The position numbers were made by a program, and so were the translations under genes. A DNA stretch of 64,000 bases from Foliimonas ilicis (GTDB taxonomy: Bacteria > Pseudomonadota > Alphaproteobacteria > Rhizobiales > Rhizobiaceae): the NCBI RefSeq assembly GCF_039939195.1, contig NZ_JBDUUH010000004.1, positions 310,001 through 374,000 on the forward strand. The letters run 5' to 3'. The first letter of the stretch is position 1. Each line of letters starts with the position of its first letter. This document shows positions 23,248 to 31,916 of this stretch, piece after piece. A model generated the notes under the pieces. The model saw only the letters and a program-made list of their open reading frames with translations, had not been told where the DNA came from and did no database searches.

Positions 23248-24423
23248 ATGGCATCTCCTCCCCTGAACGGCATACGCGTCATCGAGCTTGCTCGCATTCT
23301 TGCCGGTCCATGGGCCGGGCAGCAGCTTGCCGATCTTGGTGCGGACGTCATCAAGGTGGAAAATCCCGACGGCGGCGACGACACCCGCAAATGGGGTCCG
23401 CCATTCGTGACCGGCCATGACGGGGAAAACCTTTCGGCTGCCTATTACCACGCCTGCAATCGCGGAAAGCGCTCCATAGCGGTCGATTTCTCGACGCCGG
23501 AAGGCGCTGAAACCGTGCGCCAACTGGTGGCGAACGCGGATGTGCTGATCGAGAATTTCAAGCTGGGCGGGTTGAAGAAATACGGCCTCGACTATGAAAG
23601 CCTGAAGGCGATCAACCCGAAGCTCGTCTATTGCTCAATCACCGGCTTCGGGCAGGATGGCCCCTACGCGGCGCGCGCCGGTTACGATTTCATCGTTCAG
23701 GGCATGTCGGGCCTGATGTCCATTACAGGCCCGGCAGGCGGCGAGCCGCAGAAGGTGGGCGTCGCGGTCACCGATATTTTCACCGGCCTCTATTCGGTCA
23801 TCGCCATTCAGGCAGCCCTTCGCCATGCCGAAAGCACGGGTCAAGGCCAGCATATCGACATGGCGCTTTTCGATTCGCAAATCTCGGTGCTGGCGAACCA
23901 GAATCTGAACTATCTGGTTTCCGGCAAACCGCCGGTGCAGATGGGCAATGCGCACCCCAACATCGCGCCATATGAAGTGCTGCCGGTGGCGGACGGGCAT
24001 TTCATTCTGGCTGTGGGCAATGACGGTCAGTTCAAGCGGTTCTGCGAGGTGATCGGGCTGGGCGATTTGCCGGGCGATCCCGACTTCGCGACCAACTCCG
24101 CCCGCGTCGCCAATCGCGAGCGGCTGCGCCCGCTTTTGCTTGAAAGGCTGGCCACGTTCGAACGCGCGACATTGCTGGGTCTACTCGAAAAAGCAGGCGT
24201 TCCGGCAAGCCCGATCAACGATATCGGCGAGATGTTCGCCGACCCGCAGACGGTTGCGCGCGGCATGCGCCTCGACCTTAATGACGGGCATGGCAACAGC
24301 CTGCCATCGGTGCGCGCGCCGATGGTGATGGGCGGCACGCCTCTGATCTACGATCGCCCCTCGCCGCGTCTTGGCGAGCACACGGCGGAAATTCTTGCTG
24401 AACTGGAGAAGACCAGACGATGA
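23248..24423 (+). CDS. Family III CoA-transferase (CaiB/BaiF)
   Basis: The protein has 391 residues. CoA is moved between carboxylic acids through enzyme-bound anhydride/thioester intermediates on a conserved Asp. Family segments are IRVIELARILAGPWAGQQLADLGADVIKVENP, YYHACNRGKRSIAVDFSTPEG, DVLIENFKLGGLKKYGLDYESL, CSITGFGQDGPYAARAGYDFIVQGMSGLMS and QHIDMALFDSQISVL (with the catalytic Asp region), ending GEHTAEIL. It overlaps the next gene by 4 nt. A CoA-transferase coupled to a ThDP-dependent enzyme recalls the frc-oxc oxalate pair, but substrates cannot be read from the sequence. Confidence 0.88.
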   Translation: MASPPLNGIRVIELARILAGPWAGQQLADLGADVIKVENPDGGDDTRKWGPPFVTGHDGENLSAAYYHACNRGKRSIAVDFSTPEGAETVRQLVANADVLIENFKLGGLKKYGLDYESLKAINPKLVYCSITGFGQDGPYAARAGYDFIVQGMSGLMSITGPAGGEPQKVGVAVTDIFTGLYSVIAIQAALRHAESTGQGQHIDMALFDSQISVLANQNLNYLVSGKPPVQMGNAHPNIAPYEVLPVADGHFILAVGNDGQFKRFCEVIGLGDLPGDPDFATNSARVANRERLRPLLLERLATFERATLLGLLEKAGVPASPINDIGEMFADPQTVARGMRLDLNDGHGNSLPSVRAPMVMGGTPLIYDRPSPRLGEHTAEILAELEKTRR

Positions 24424-26069
24424 AAACCGGCGGCCAACTGATTGTCGATGCACTCGAAGTAAACGGCGTCGACCGCGTCTATTGCGTTCCCGGCGAATCC
24501 TATCTGGCGGTGCTCGATGCACTGCACGATTCCAGCATCGACACGGTGATCTGCCGTCAGGAAGGCGGCGCGGCGATGATGGCTGATTGCCACGGCAGGC
24601 TGACCGGCAAGCCCGGCATCTGCTTCGTCACGCGCGGTCCCGGTGCGACCAACGCCTCCGCCGGTATCCATATCGCCTCGCAGGATTCCAACCCGCTCAT
24701 CCTGTTCATCGGACAGGTGGCGCGCGGCATCAAGGAACGCGAGGCGTTTCAGGAGGTCGACTACAAGCAGTTCTTCGGCAGCATCGCCAAATGGGTCGTC
24801 GAGATCGACGATGCCGCCCGCGTGCCGGAATTAGTAACACGCGCCTTTGCGGTCGCGACGTCCGGCAGACCCGGCCCGGTCGTCATATCGCTGCCTGAAG
24901 ACATGCTGAGAGATTTGGTCGAAGCGCCTGCGGCATTGCCGTTCCAGCCGGTCGAAACACGTCCGGGCGCAGAAGAAATTGCAACGCTGGAAGACATGCT
25001 TTCGCGCGCCGAGCGGCCCTTCGTCATTCTGGGCGGCACGCGCTGGAGCGAGGATTCCGTGCTGGAAATGTGCGCCGCGCTGAAACGCTGGTCGCTGCCG
25101 GTCGGCTGCTCCTTTCGCAGGCAGGCACTGTGCGACCAGATGCATTCGAGCTACGCGGGCGATGTCGGCATCGGCATCAACCCCAAGCTCGGCGATTACA
25201 TCAAAAACTCGGATCTGGTGCTGCTCGTCGGCTGCCGCATGGGCGAAATGCCGTCAGCCGATTACACGCTGCTGAAAAGCCCTTACCCGGACCAGCCGCT
25301 GGTGCATGTCTATCCCGACCCGCATGAGCTTGGCCGCGTCTATCGTCCATCGCTTGCAATCAACGCGACCCCTGCCGCATTCGCGCAGGCCTTCGCCAAG
25401 ACTTCACCGAAGGCCGAACCTGTCTGGGCGAAAAAGACCGCCGAACTGCACGAAAGCTATCTCGAATGGTCGACGCCACCAAAGAGCGGTCCGGGCGACG
25501 TCCATATGGGTCCGATCATGGCCTATCTGGAAACCACCTTGCCGGAGGATGTCATAATCACCAACGGTGCGGGCAACTATGCAACCTGGGTGCACCGCTT
25601 CCACCGCTTCCGCAAATTCAACTCGCAGGCGGCACCGACATCCGGCTCGATGGGCTATGGCACACCGGCAGGCGTCGCCGCCAAAGGCCTGTTCCCGGAA
25701 CGCGAAGTCGTGGTCTTTGCAGGCGACGGCTGCTTCCTGATGAACGGTCAGGAATTCGCGACTGCGGTGCAATATGATCTGCCGATCATCGTCATCGTCG
25801 TGAACAATGGCACTTACGGCACGATCCGCATGCATCAGGAACGCGAATATCCGGGCCGCGTCATCGGCACGGATCTGCGCAATCCCGATTTCGCGGCGCT
25901 GGCAGTGGCTTATGGCGGGCATGGCGAAACGGTCGAAACAACTGCGGATTTCGCGCCAGCTTTCGAGCGCGCGCGCCAGAGCGGCAAACCGTCGATCATC
26001 GAGATCAAGCTGGACCCGGAGGCGATTACGCCAGCTAAGACGCTGACGCAGATCCGGGAGAAGCGCTGA
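24420..26069 (+). CDS. Thiamine diphosphate-dependent enzyme, acetolactate synthase-like
   Basis: The protein has 549 residues with the three-domain layout of the ThDP family. The N-terminal PYR domain carries the activating Glu48 (CRQEGGAAMMAD). A central domain (about 190-320) lacks an obvious FAD signature. The C-terminal PP domain has the GDGCFLMNGQEFATA ... VVNN metal/ThDP motif. It could be a decarboxylase, carboligase or C-C lyase of an acyl-CoA or 2-oxo acid. No small regulatory subunit (ilvH) is nearby, so a catabolic role is more likely than branched-chain amino acid synthesis. It is coupled to the CoA-transferase (ATGA overlap) and ends before repeat element A2. Confidence 0.85.
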   Translation: MKTGGQLIVDALEVNGVDRVYCVPGESYLAVLDALHDSSIDTVICRQEGGAAMMADCHGRLTGKPGICFVTRGPGATNASAGIHIASQDSNPLILFIGQVARGIKEREAFQEVDYKQFFGSIAKWVVEIDDAARVPELVTRAFAVATSGRPGPVVISLPEDMLRDLVEAPAALPFQPVETRPGAEEIATLEDMLSRAERPFVILGGTRWSEDSVLEMCAALKRWSLPVGCSFRRQALCDQMHSSYAGDVGIGINPKLGDYIKNSDLVLLVGCRMGEMPSADYTLLKSPYPDQPLVHVYPDPHELGRVYRPSLAINATPAAFAQAFAKTSPKAEPVWAKKTAELHESYLEWSTPPKSGPGDVHMGPIMAYLETTLPEDVIITNGAGNYATWVHRFHRFRKFNSQAAPTSGSMGYGTPAGVAAKGLFPEREVVVFAGDGCFLMNGQEFATAVQYDLPIIVIVVNNGTYGTIRMHQEREYPGRVIGTDLRNPDFAALAVAYGGHGETVETTADFAPAFERARQSGKPSIIEIKLDPEAITPAKTLTQIREKR

Positions 26070-26116
26070 GGTTTGGCTTAGGCCCTTCATTTTTAAATAG
26101 AAACGCTGGCGGGACA

Positions 26117-26293
26117 GCGCCCCCCTCTGTCCTCCTGAGCTTGTCGAAGGGCGGACATCTCCCCCACAGGTGGGGCGATTGGCTGTCCGCTTTGCAGGCG
26201 CCATATTTTGCAACGATCAAAACTGGCGAAATCATAGATGAAATCTAATCTCCCCACCTGTGGGGGAGATGTCCGGCAGGACAGAGGGGGCGC
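26117..26293. repeat. Palindromic element A, copy 2
   Basis: The left arm GCGCCCCCCTCTG ... GGTGGGGCGATT and right arm AATCTCCCCACC ... GGGGGCGC are complementary. An extra segment CTGAGCTTGTCGAAGG interrupts the left arm only. The outer flanks match copy 1. Together with those flanks it fills the 26070-26378 gap between two convergent genes; no other gene is seen there. Confidence 0.88.
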
Positions 26294-26378
26294 CTCGTGA
26301 TTCCGTCAAAGCAGGAACCGCTTTAGCTAGAACCAACTTCCCTCATGCTGAGCCCGTCGAAGCGCGCACCGCACCACT

Positions 26379-27662
26379 TCAAACCTGCGAAAGCGCCTGA
26401 GCCAAATCAGCAATCAAATCATCCGGATGCTCAACCCCGATCGAGAGCCGGATTGTCGAATCCAGAACACCGATCCGCTGGCGCACTTCCAGCGGCACAC
26501 CCGAATGCGTCATTGCTGCCGGATGGCTGGCGAGCGATTCCGTGCCACCCAGGCTGACCGCCAGCTTGAAGATTTGCAGCGCGTTGAGGAAGGCAAACGC
26601 CGCCGCCTCGCCGCCCTTGATGTCGAAGGCGAATGTCGAGCCAGCACCGGTCGACTGGGTCGCGAATGTCTTCCCGGCAGGCGTATCCTCGCCAAGATAG
26701 GGCAGATAGGCGACGCGCTTGACCTTTGGGTGCTCGGCCAGAAAATCGGCGACGATGCGGGCGTTGTCGTTCGCCTTTTCCATGCGGATGCTGAGCGTTT
26801 CGAGCGAGCGCCCGAGCATCCAGCAGGAATGCGGGTCGAGCTGCGTGCCGATGGCACCGCGCAGCGCCTTGATCGGCTTGGTGACTGCCTTGCTGCCCAT
26901 GACGGCACCGGCGATCAGATCGGAGTGACCCCCGACATATTTGGTCAGCGAGTAAAGCGACACGTCGATGCCATGTTCCAGCGGACGCTGAAAGACCGGA
27001 CCGAGCAATGTGTTGTCGCAAACCACAACAGGGCGACTGCCCTGTTTTTCCTTGATCTCGTCTGCAATGCGCCCGATGAGCGCGAAATCCACCAGCGTAT
27101 TGGTCGGGTTCGCCGGCGTTTCGATGAAAATCACCGAGATGCACCCCTTTGCAACGGCCTCTTCGGCGGCGGTGCGTACGGCTGCTTCATTGACGCCATC
27201 GGAAAAGCCGACCGCTTCGATGCCGAAATTCGACAGCGTTTTCGCAAGCAGCGTTTCCGTGCCGCCATAAAGCGGCTGCGAATGCAGGATCACGTCGCCG
27301 GGCCGCGCGAAGGCGAGCAAGGTCGTTGCGATAGCCGACATGCCGGACGAAAACAGGATGCAGGCTTCGGCACCTTCGTATACGGCCAGCCGATCCTCGA
27401 CGATTTCGCTGTTCGGATGGTTGAAGCGGGAATAGACGAGCCCTGCCCCGGTGCCGCTCGGCGGCTCCTTGCGGCCCGAAACGAAGTCGAAGAAATCGCG
27501 GCCTTCCTCGGCAGATTGAAACACGAAAGTAGACGTCAGGAAAACCGGCGGCTTGACCGCACCCTCCGAAAGCAGCGGGTCGAAGCCATAGCTCAGCATC
27601 AAGGTTTCGGGATGCAGGCGATGATTGCCGATATGGGTCTTGTATGGTCGCGGAGCGGTCAC
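26379..27662 (-). CDS. Cystathionine gamma-synthase family PLP enzyme
   Basis: The protein has 427 residues. GTG 27662 is preferred, 7 nt after GGAGG; an in-frame TTG six bases upstream lacks spacing. It belongs to the Cys/Met metabolism PLP family: STFVFQSAEEG, YSRFNHPNSEIVEDRLAVYEGAE, SSGMSAIATTLL, FIETPANPTNTLVD and the PLP Lys241 in YSLTKYVGGHSD. The family includes cystathionine gamma-synthase, O-acetylhomoserine sulfhydrylase and methionine gamma-lyase; which applies cannot be decided here. The extended N-terminus (about 35 residues before the usual AVxPPxFLTSTF) is typical of a rhizobial subgroup. Confidence 0.88.
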   Translation of the reverse strand: MTAPRPYKTHIGNHRLHPETLMLSYGFDPLLSEGAVKPPVFLTSTFVFQSAEEGRDFFDFVSGRKEPPSGTGAGLVYSRFNHPNSEIVEDRLAVYEGAEACILFSSGMSAIATTLLAFARPGDVILHSQPLYGGTETLLAKTLSNFGIEAVGFSDGVNEAAVRTAAEEAVAKGCISVIFIETPANPTNTLVDFALIGRIADEIKEKQGSRPVVVCDNTLLGPVFQRPLEHGIDVSLYSLTKYVGGHSDLIAGAVMGSKAVTKPIKALRGAIGTQLDPHSCWMLGRSLETLSIRMEKANDNARIVADFLAEHPKVKRVAYLPYLGEDTPAGKTFATQSTGAGSTFAFDIKGGEAAAFAFLNALQIFKLAVSLGGTESLASHPAAMTHSGVPLEVRQRIGVLDSTIRLSIGVEHPDDLIADLAQALSQV

Positions 27663-27780
27663 GGGCAATCCTCCAGAATGATTTCAAACCGTCAATCTAC
27701 AGGAAAAAAGCAGCCAATCCCGGCAATTTTTGTGCGAAAAATGCCCGAATATTTTCCGAAAACACCCGGAAACTCATAAA

Positions 27781-27804
27781 AAAGGGGCGGTCGCCCGCCC
27801 CTTT
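27781..27804 (-). terminator. Terminator of the ABC/pyrimidine operon
   Basis: AAAGGGGCG and CGCCCCTTT form a 9-bp stem around GTCGCC. On the minus strand the stem is followed by TTTATGAG. It lies 21 nt beyond the stop of the last operon gene. Confidence 0.8.
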
Positions 27805-27824
27805 CTCAAATTTTCTCTCAAAAG

Positions 27825-28790
27825 CTACTGAATAGCCTTGTCCGTGATTGCGGTCGTGAACGCGCCTTCCGGCTCCTTGGTGATAATCTTCTGGTCGAGC
27901 AGCGCCTTGGTGGTGCGCTCGTAAAGTGCCGGATCGAGCTTGCCGTCGCCAACCAGCTTGGCCACTTCGCCCATCATGCGCTTCTGGTGGTTTTCGTCCT
28001 GGCCGCCATTTTCCATGACGATTTCGGCTGCCTCGTCAGGATTGTCGATGGCGTATTTCCAGCCCTTCATCGAAGCGCGGACGAAACGAACCATCTTGTC
28101 GTCGAAGGCCGGGTCCTGGAGCTTGTCTTCCATGACATAAAGCCCGTCTTCCAGCAGATCGTTGCCGAGTTCGGTGTAGTTGAACACGACCAGATCTTCC
28201 GGCTTGAAGCCTGCATCGATCGCCTGCCAATATTCATTGTAAGTCATGACCGAAATGCAATCCGCCTGCTTCTGGATCAGCGGCTGCACGTCGAAGCTCT
28301 GTTTCAGAACGGTCACGCCATCCGCGCCGCCTTCGGTCGGCAGGCCGAGCTTGTTCATCCAGGCGTAGAACGGATATTCATTGCCGAAGAACCAGACGCC
28401 CAGCGTGTGGCCCTTGAAGTCGGCTTCGGTCCTGACCGGGCCATCCTTCGGGCAGATGAGCTGCAGGCCTGATTTCTGGAAAGGCTGCGCGATGTTGACC
28501 AGCGGCACGCCCTTGTCGCGGGCCGAAAGTGCGGCCGCCATCCATGTAACCACCACATCGGCACCACCGCCCGCGATGATCTGTTCCGGCGCGATATCCG
28601 GTCCGCCCGGCTTGATTTCGACGTCGAGGCCTTCTTCCTCGTAGAAGCCCTTGTCCTTGGCGACGAAATAGCCGCCGAACTGGCCCTGTGCCACCCATTT
28701 GAGCTGGAGCGTAACCTTGTCGGCTGCCCAGGCCTGTACGGCTGCAAGCGACATTGCGCCTGCCAGCATGGAAACGATCAGTTTTTTCAT
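27825..28790 (-). CDS. NMT1/ThiY-like substrate-binding protein, putative pyrimidine ABC transporter
   Basis: The protein has 321 residues: signal peptide 1-22 (cleavage after AWA), then an NMT1/THI5-like periplasmic binding domain (VTLQLKWVAQGQFGGYFVAKDKGFYEEEGLDVEI; GPDIAPEQIIAGGGADVVVTW). The fold binds aminopyrimidines, thiamine precursors, riboflavin or related ring compounds. It is the last gene of a minus-strand run with two permeases, an ATPase and the pyrimidine-degrading enzymes, so uracil/thymine or dihydropyrimidine import is the best inference. GAGGG precedes the ATG at 28790. No TPP riboswitch is seen upstream, which argues against thiamine control. Confidence 0.85.
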   Translation of the reverse strand: MKKLIVSMLAGAMSLAAVQAWAADKVTLQLKWVAQGQFGGYFVAKDKGFYEEEGLDVEIKPGGPDIAPEQIIAGGGADVVVTWMAAALSARDKGVPLVNIAQPFQKSGLQLICPKDGPVRTEADFKGHTLGVWFFGNEYPFYAWMNKLGLPTEGGADGVTVLKQSFDVQPLIQKQADCISVMTYNEYWQAIDAGFKPEDLVVFNYTELGNDLLEDGLYVMEDKLQDPAFDDKMVRFVRASMKGWKYAIDNPDEAAEIVMENGGQDENHQKRMMGEVAKLVGDGKLDPALYERTTKALLDQKIITKEPEGAFTTAITDKAIQ

Positions 28791-28840
28791 TGCTGTTACC
28801 CTCTGTTGTTGTCGTTGTTCTTGTTTTCGCAATTCCGGCC

Positions 28841-29977
28841 TTACCCGTTGCGCATAGACGGATGCCAGAATGTGGTTGCCCTTTCTGCGAGAGCGATCAC
28901 CCCATAAAAGACGGAACCCGCGATGGCTGCAACAGCGATTTCCGCCCATACCATATCGATATTCATCCTCCCCACTTCGGTCGATATGCGAAAGCCCATT
29001 CCTACCACCGGCGTACCGAAAAACTCGGCGACGATCGCGCCGATCAGCGCCAGCGTCGAGTTGATTTTCAGCGCGTTGAAAATGAAAGGTGCAGCCGCCG
29101 GCAGGCGCAGTTTCCACAGCGTCTGCCAATAACTCGACGCATAGGTGCGCATCAGATCGCGCTCCATATGGCCGGATGCCGAAAGCCCCGCCACCGTGTT
29201 CACCAGCATGGGGAAGAAGGTCATGATGACGACGACGGCTGCCTTCGACTGCCAGTCGAACCCGAACCACATGACCATGATGGGCGCGACGCCGATGATC
29301 GGCAGCGCAGAAACCATATTGCCGATGGGCAGCAGGCCGCGCCGCAGGAACTCGACGCGGTCGGCAAGGATTGCCGTTATGAAACCAGCCGCGCAGCCGA
29401 TGGCATAGCCGATCAGAACCGCCTTGAAGATGGTCTGATTGACGTCTGCGGCAAGCGTCGGCAGCGAATTCATGAAGCGTACGCCTACCGCACTTGGCGG
29501 CGGCAAAAGCACGAACGGAACGCCCGCTCCACGGGTTAAAGCTTCCCAGATGATCAAAATCCACGCGCCGAAAAGCGTCGGGATAACGAGCCGGATTGCA
29601 ATTCTGGCTGCTCGCGAAGACAGCTTCATGAGAGACAAAATCGTCACCAGACGCCATGCCAGCAGCCACGCGGCGGCTAGAAGGAGATAGAATGGCATTC
29701 TCGCCGAGCCATTCTGGCTACCGATTTCCGCGAGGAGCAAATAGACCGCCAGATGCGCGCATATGAAAAGCGTAATCGCGCGTATGCCGACAGCTAGTCG
29801 CGTTCCGTCGACCACAATCGCACCGGCAAGAACGGCGAAGATCAGGAACGCCATGAAGGCTGACGCGGCTGGTGCATCCAGACTTACCTCAGCAGTTGAG
29901 ATAGGTAGCAGAAATGCCGCGATGACGGTAAGTACCGCTGCCAACATAGCCTGCCAGGAGGGACGAAACGCACTCAT
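28841..29977 (-). CDS. ABC transporter permease with extra N-terminal membrane domain
   Basis: The protein has 378 residues from ATG 29977, which overlaps the stop of the upstream permease (ATGA). The C-terminal 250 residues are a BPD_transp_1 permease of the SsuC/TauC/ThiX type, with the EAA-like loop YASSYWQTLWKLRLPAAAPFIFNALK. The first ~125 residues form about four additional transmembrane segments (AMLAAVLTVIAAFLLP, AFMAFLIFAVLAGAIVV, AITLFICAHLAVYLLL, YLLLAAAWLLAWRLV) that standard family members of 250-290 residues lack. Their role is unknown. It pairs with the next permease to form the heterodimeric channel. Confidence 0.87.
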   Translation of the reverse strand: MSAFRPSWQAMLAAVLTVIAAFLLPISTAEVSLDAPAASAFMAFLIFAVLAGAIVVDGTRLAVGIRAITLFICAHLAVYLLLAEIGSQNGSARMPFYLLLAAAWLLAWRLVTILSLMKLSSRAARIAIRLVIPTLFGAWILIIWEALTRGAGVPFVLLPPPSAVGVRFMNSLPTLAADVNQTIFKAVLIGYAIGCAAGFITAILADRVEFLRRGLLPIGNMVSALPIIGVAPIMVMWFGFDWQSKAAVVVIMTFFPMLVNTVAGLSASGHMERDLMRTYASSYWQTLWKLRLPAAAPFIFNALKINSTLALIGAIVAEFFGTPVVGMGFRISTEVGRMNIDMVWAEIAVAAIAGSVFYGVIALAERATTFWHPSMRNG

Positions 29978-30852
29978 ACCGGGCGTGCTCCCATCGACCG
30001 CTCGACGACGCGCCCGACGAAACCGACAAGCGTGACGAGAATGACCGCGACGACAGAGCCAGCGACGAGTGCGGCCCATATGTCGATGGTCTGGCTGTAA
30101 TAGGAGCCCGCGAGCAATTTCGAGCCGATGCCAGCGACCGCACCCGTTGGCAATTCACCGACGATTGCGCCAACAAGGCTTGCAGCGACCGCGACCTTCA
30201 TCGAGGCAAACAGGAACGGCACGGATGCAGGCAGGCGCAGCTTCCAGAAAATTTGCGACGGGCTGGCATGGTAGGTGTGCATGAGGTCGAGATGCATGAT
30301 CTCGGGCGAGCGCAGCCCCTTCACCATGCCGACCGCGACCGGGAAGAACGACAGATAGGTCGAGATGAAAGCCTTCGGGATCAGACCCGTAATGCCGATT
30401 GCCGCAAGCACGACGACGATCATCGGTGCGACAGCAAGGATCGGGATCGTCTGCGACGCGATGATCCACGGCATCAGGCTGCGGTCGAGCGTGATGACAT
30501 GAACGATGCCGACGGCAATCAGAATGCCGAGCGCGGTGCCGAACGCGAAGCCGAGCAGCGTCGAGGAAAGCGTGACCCATGCGTGATAGACGAGGCTGCG
30601 ATTGCTGGTGGGCTTACGCAGGAACGTGTTCTCGAAAAAGTTGGAAGCGACCTGCGCCGGAGTCGGCATGGTCGGCTTCGGCTGGGATAGCGTCTTAGCG
30701 ATGAATTCCATCGTTGTGGGGGTTTCACCGGCGCGCCGGTCGAGATCGCGCTGGAACGGGGCGTTGAGGATCACGGCGAAGATGTACCAAAGCACGACGA
30801 GGCCTGCCAGAAGCGACAGGACGGGGACGATTTTTTGGCTGGCGCGATCCAT
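29974..30852 (-). CDS. ABC transporter permease
   Basis: The protein has 292 residues with about six transmembrane helices. The cytoplasmic EAA loop reads YHASPSQIFWKLRLPASVPFLFASMK. An unusually long periplasmic segment (about 35-85, with NAPFQRDLDRRAGETPTT) follows helix 1. It belongs to the SsuC/TauC family and is partner of the downstream permease, whose start overlaps its stop. It lies 36 nt downstream of the ATPase gene, so the transporter genes form one block in the order ATPase, permease, permease, binding protein. Confidence 0.88.
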   Translation of the reverse strand: MDRASQKIVPVLSLLAGLVVLWYIFAVILNAPFQRDLDRRAGETPTTMEFIAKTLSQPKPTMPTPAQVASNFFENTFLRKPTSNRSLVYHAWVTLSSTLLGFAFGTALGILIAVGIVHVITLDRSLMPWIIASQTIPILAVAPMIVVVLAAIGITGLIPKAFISTYLSFFPVAVGMVKGLRSPEIMHLDLMHTYHASPSQIFWKLRLPASVPFLFASMKVAVAASLVGAIVGELPTGAVAGIGSKLLAGSYYSQTIDIWAALVAGSVVAVILVTLVGFVGRVVERSMGARPV

Positions 30853-30888
30853 TTTCAGCGCCCCCGGCTTAGGGGTTGTGCGTCCATC

Positions 30889-31710
30889 TCAATCCTCATA
30901 GGAATGCCCCGCCCTCAGCCCATCACGCACCCGCGCGGCGATTTCAAGGAATTCCGGTGACTCGCGAATGTCGAGCGGGCGTTCATGTGGAAGCGTGGAC
31001 TCGATCACATCCGTTACGCGGCCGGGACGCGGCGACATGACGACGATGCGTGTCGAGAGATAAACGGCTTCCGGGATCGAGTGCGTGACGAAGCAGATCG
31101 TCTTGTTGGTGCGCGACCAAAGCTCCAGCAATTGCTCGTTCAGATGATCGCGCACAATCTCGTCCAGCGCACCGAAAGGCTCATCCATCAACAGCAGATC
31201 GGCATCGAATGCCAGCGCGCGGGCAATCGACGCGCGCTGCTGCATGCCGCCGGAAAGCTGCCACGGGTATTTCTTGGCAAAGCCGCCGAGATTGACGAGA
31301 TCGAGCGTGCGTTCGATCCGCTCCTTCTGCTCCTTGCGCGACAATCCCATGATTTCCAAAGGAAGCGCGACATTGCGCTCGATGGTGCGCCACGGATACA
31401 GGGCTGCGGCCTGAAAGACATAGCCATAGGCACGTTTTTCGCGCGCCTGTTCGGGCGTCATGCCATTGATGGAAATCGTGCCGGAAGTCGGCTTTTCGAG
31501 ATCGGCGATGACGCGCAGAAACGTCGTCTTGCCGCAACCCGAAGGGCCGATAAAGGAAACGAACTCGCCCTTGTTTATGGTGAGATCAACATCGGCCAGC
31601 GCCCGCACCGGTCCGTCATTGGTCTCGAAGGTAAGGCTGAGATTTCGCGCCTCGATTACGGGGCTTGAGATTTTCGTGGCTGGCTTCATGGGGCTGGCTA
31701 AGGTGTTCAT
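30889..31710 (-). CDS. ABC transporter ATP-binding protein
   Basis: The protein has 273 residues of the nitrate/sulfonate/taurine (SsuB/TauB) type: Walker A GPSGCGKTT, Q-loop YVFQAAALYPWRT, signature LSGGMQQR, Walker B LLLMDEPFGALDE and switch His in CFVTHSIPEAVYL. It powers the NMT1-type importer encoded by the next three genes. Starts at 31710 (AAGGGG upstream) or at an internal ATG 31689 are possible; the domain begins after both. Palindromic element A3 lies between it and the upstream dihydropyrimidinase gene. Confidence 0.92.
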   Translation of the reverse strand: MNTLASPMKPATKISSPVIEARNLSLTFETNDGPVRALADVDLTINKGEFVSFIGPSGCGKTTFLRVIADLEKPTSGTISINGMTPEQAREKRAYGYVFQAAALYPWRTIERNVALPLEIMGLSRKEQKERIERTLDLVNLGGFAKKYPWQLSGGMQQRASIARALAFDADLLLMDEPFGALDEIVRDHLNEQLLELWSRTNKTICFVTHSIPEAVYLSTRIVVMSPRPGRVTDVIESTLPHERPLDIRESPEFLEIAARVRDGLRAGHSYED

Positions 31711-31744
31711 TGTAGTGAAAGCCCCTTACCGGGCGGCGCTGAGA

Positions 31745-31895
31745 TACCCCCCTCTGCCCTGCCGGGCATCTCCCCCTCAAGGGGGGAGATCAGCAGATTT
31801 TGCCTACCAGCTTGTTCTTCAGCGAAAAGCGAAAACAGTTCTGAAATCTGATCTCCCCCCTTGAGGGGGAGATGGGCGGCAGCCCAGAGGGGGGT
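31745..31895. repeat. Palindromic element A, copy 3, inside the pyrimidine operon
   Basis: The arms ACCCCCCTCTGCCCTGCCGG... and ...GGCAGCCCAGAGGGGGGT are near-complementary and extend through GGGGGGAGATCAG/CTGATCTCCCCCC to a loop of about 40 bp. It occupies nearly all of the space between dihydropyrimidinase and the ABC ATPase gene, so any transcript of the operon would contain this long hairpin. Confidence 0.88.
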
Positions 31896-31916
31896 GATGA
31901 CGATTGCCACGCTCAA

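Noticed and set aside
28791..28840. TPP riboswitch before the NMT1-type binding protein
   Set aside because: The spacer is 50 bp, with no TPP core motifs, and the gene context is pyrimidine degradation.
28791..29669. In-frame extension of the binding protein through the permease gene
   Set aside because: It lies antiparallel in frame to a clear permease, while ATG 28790 is followed by a good signal peptide and preceded by a ribosome site.
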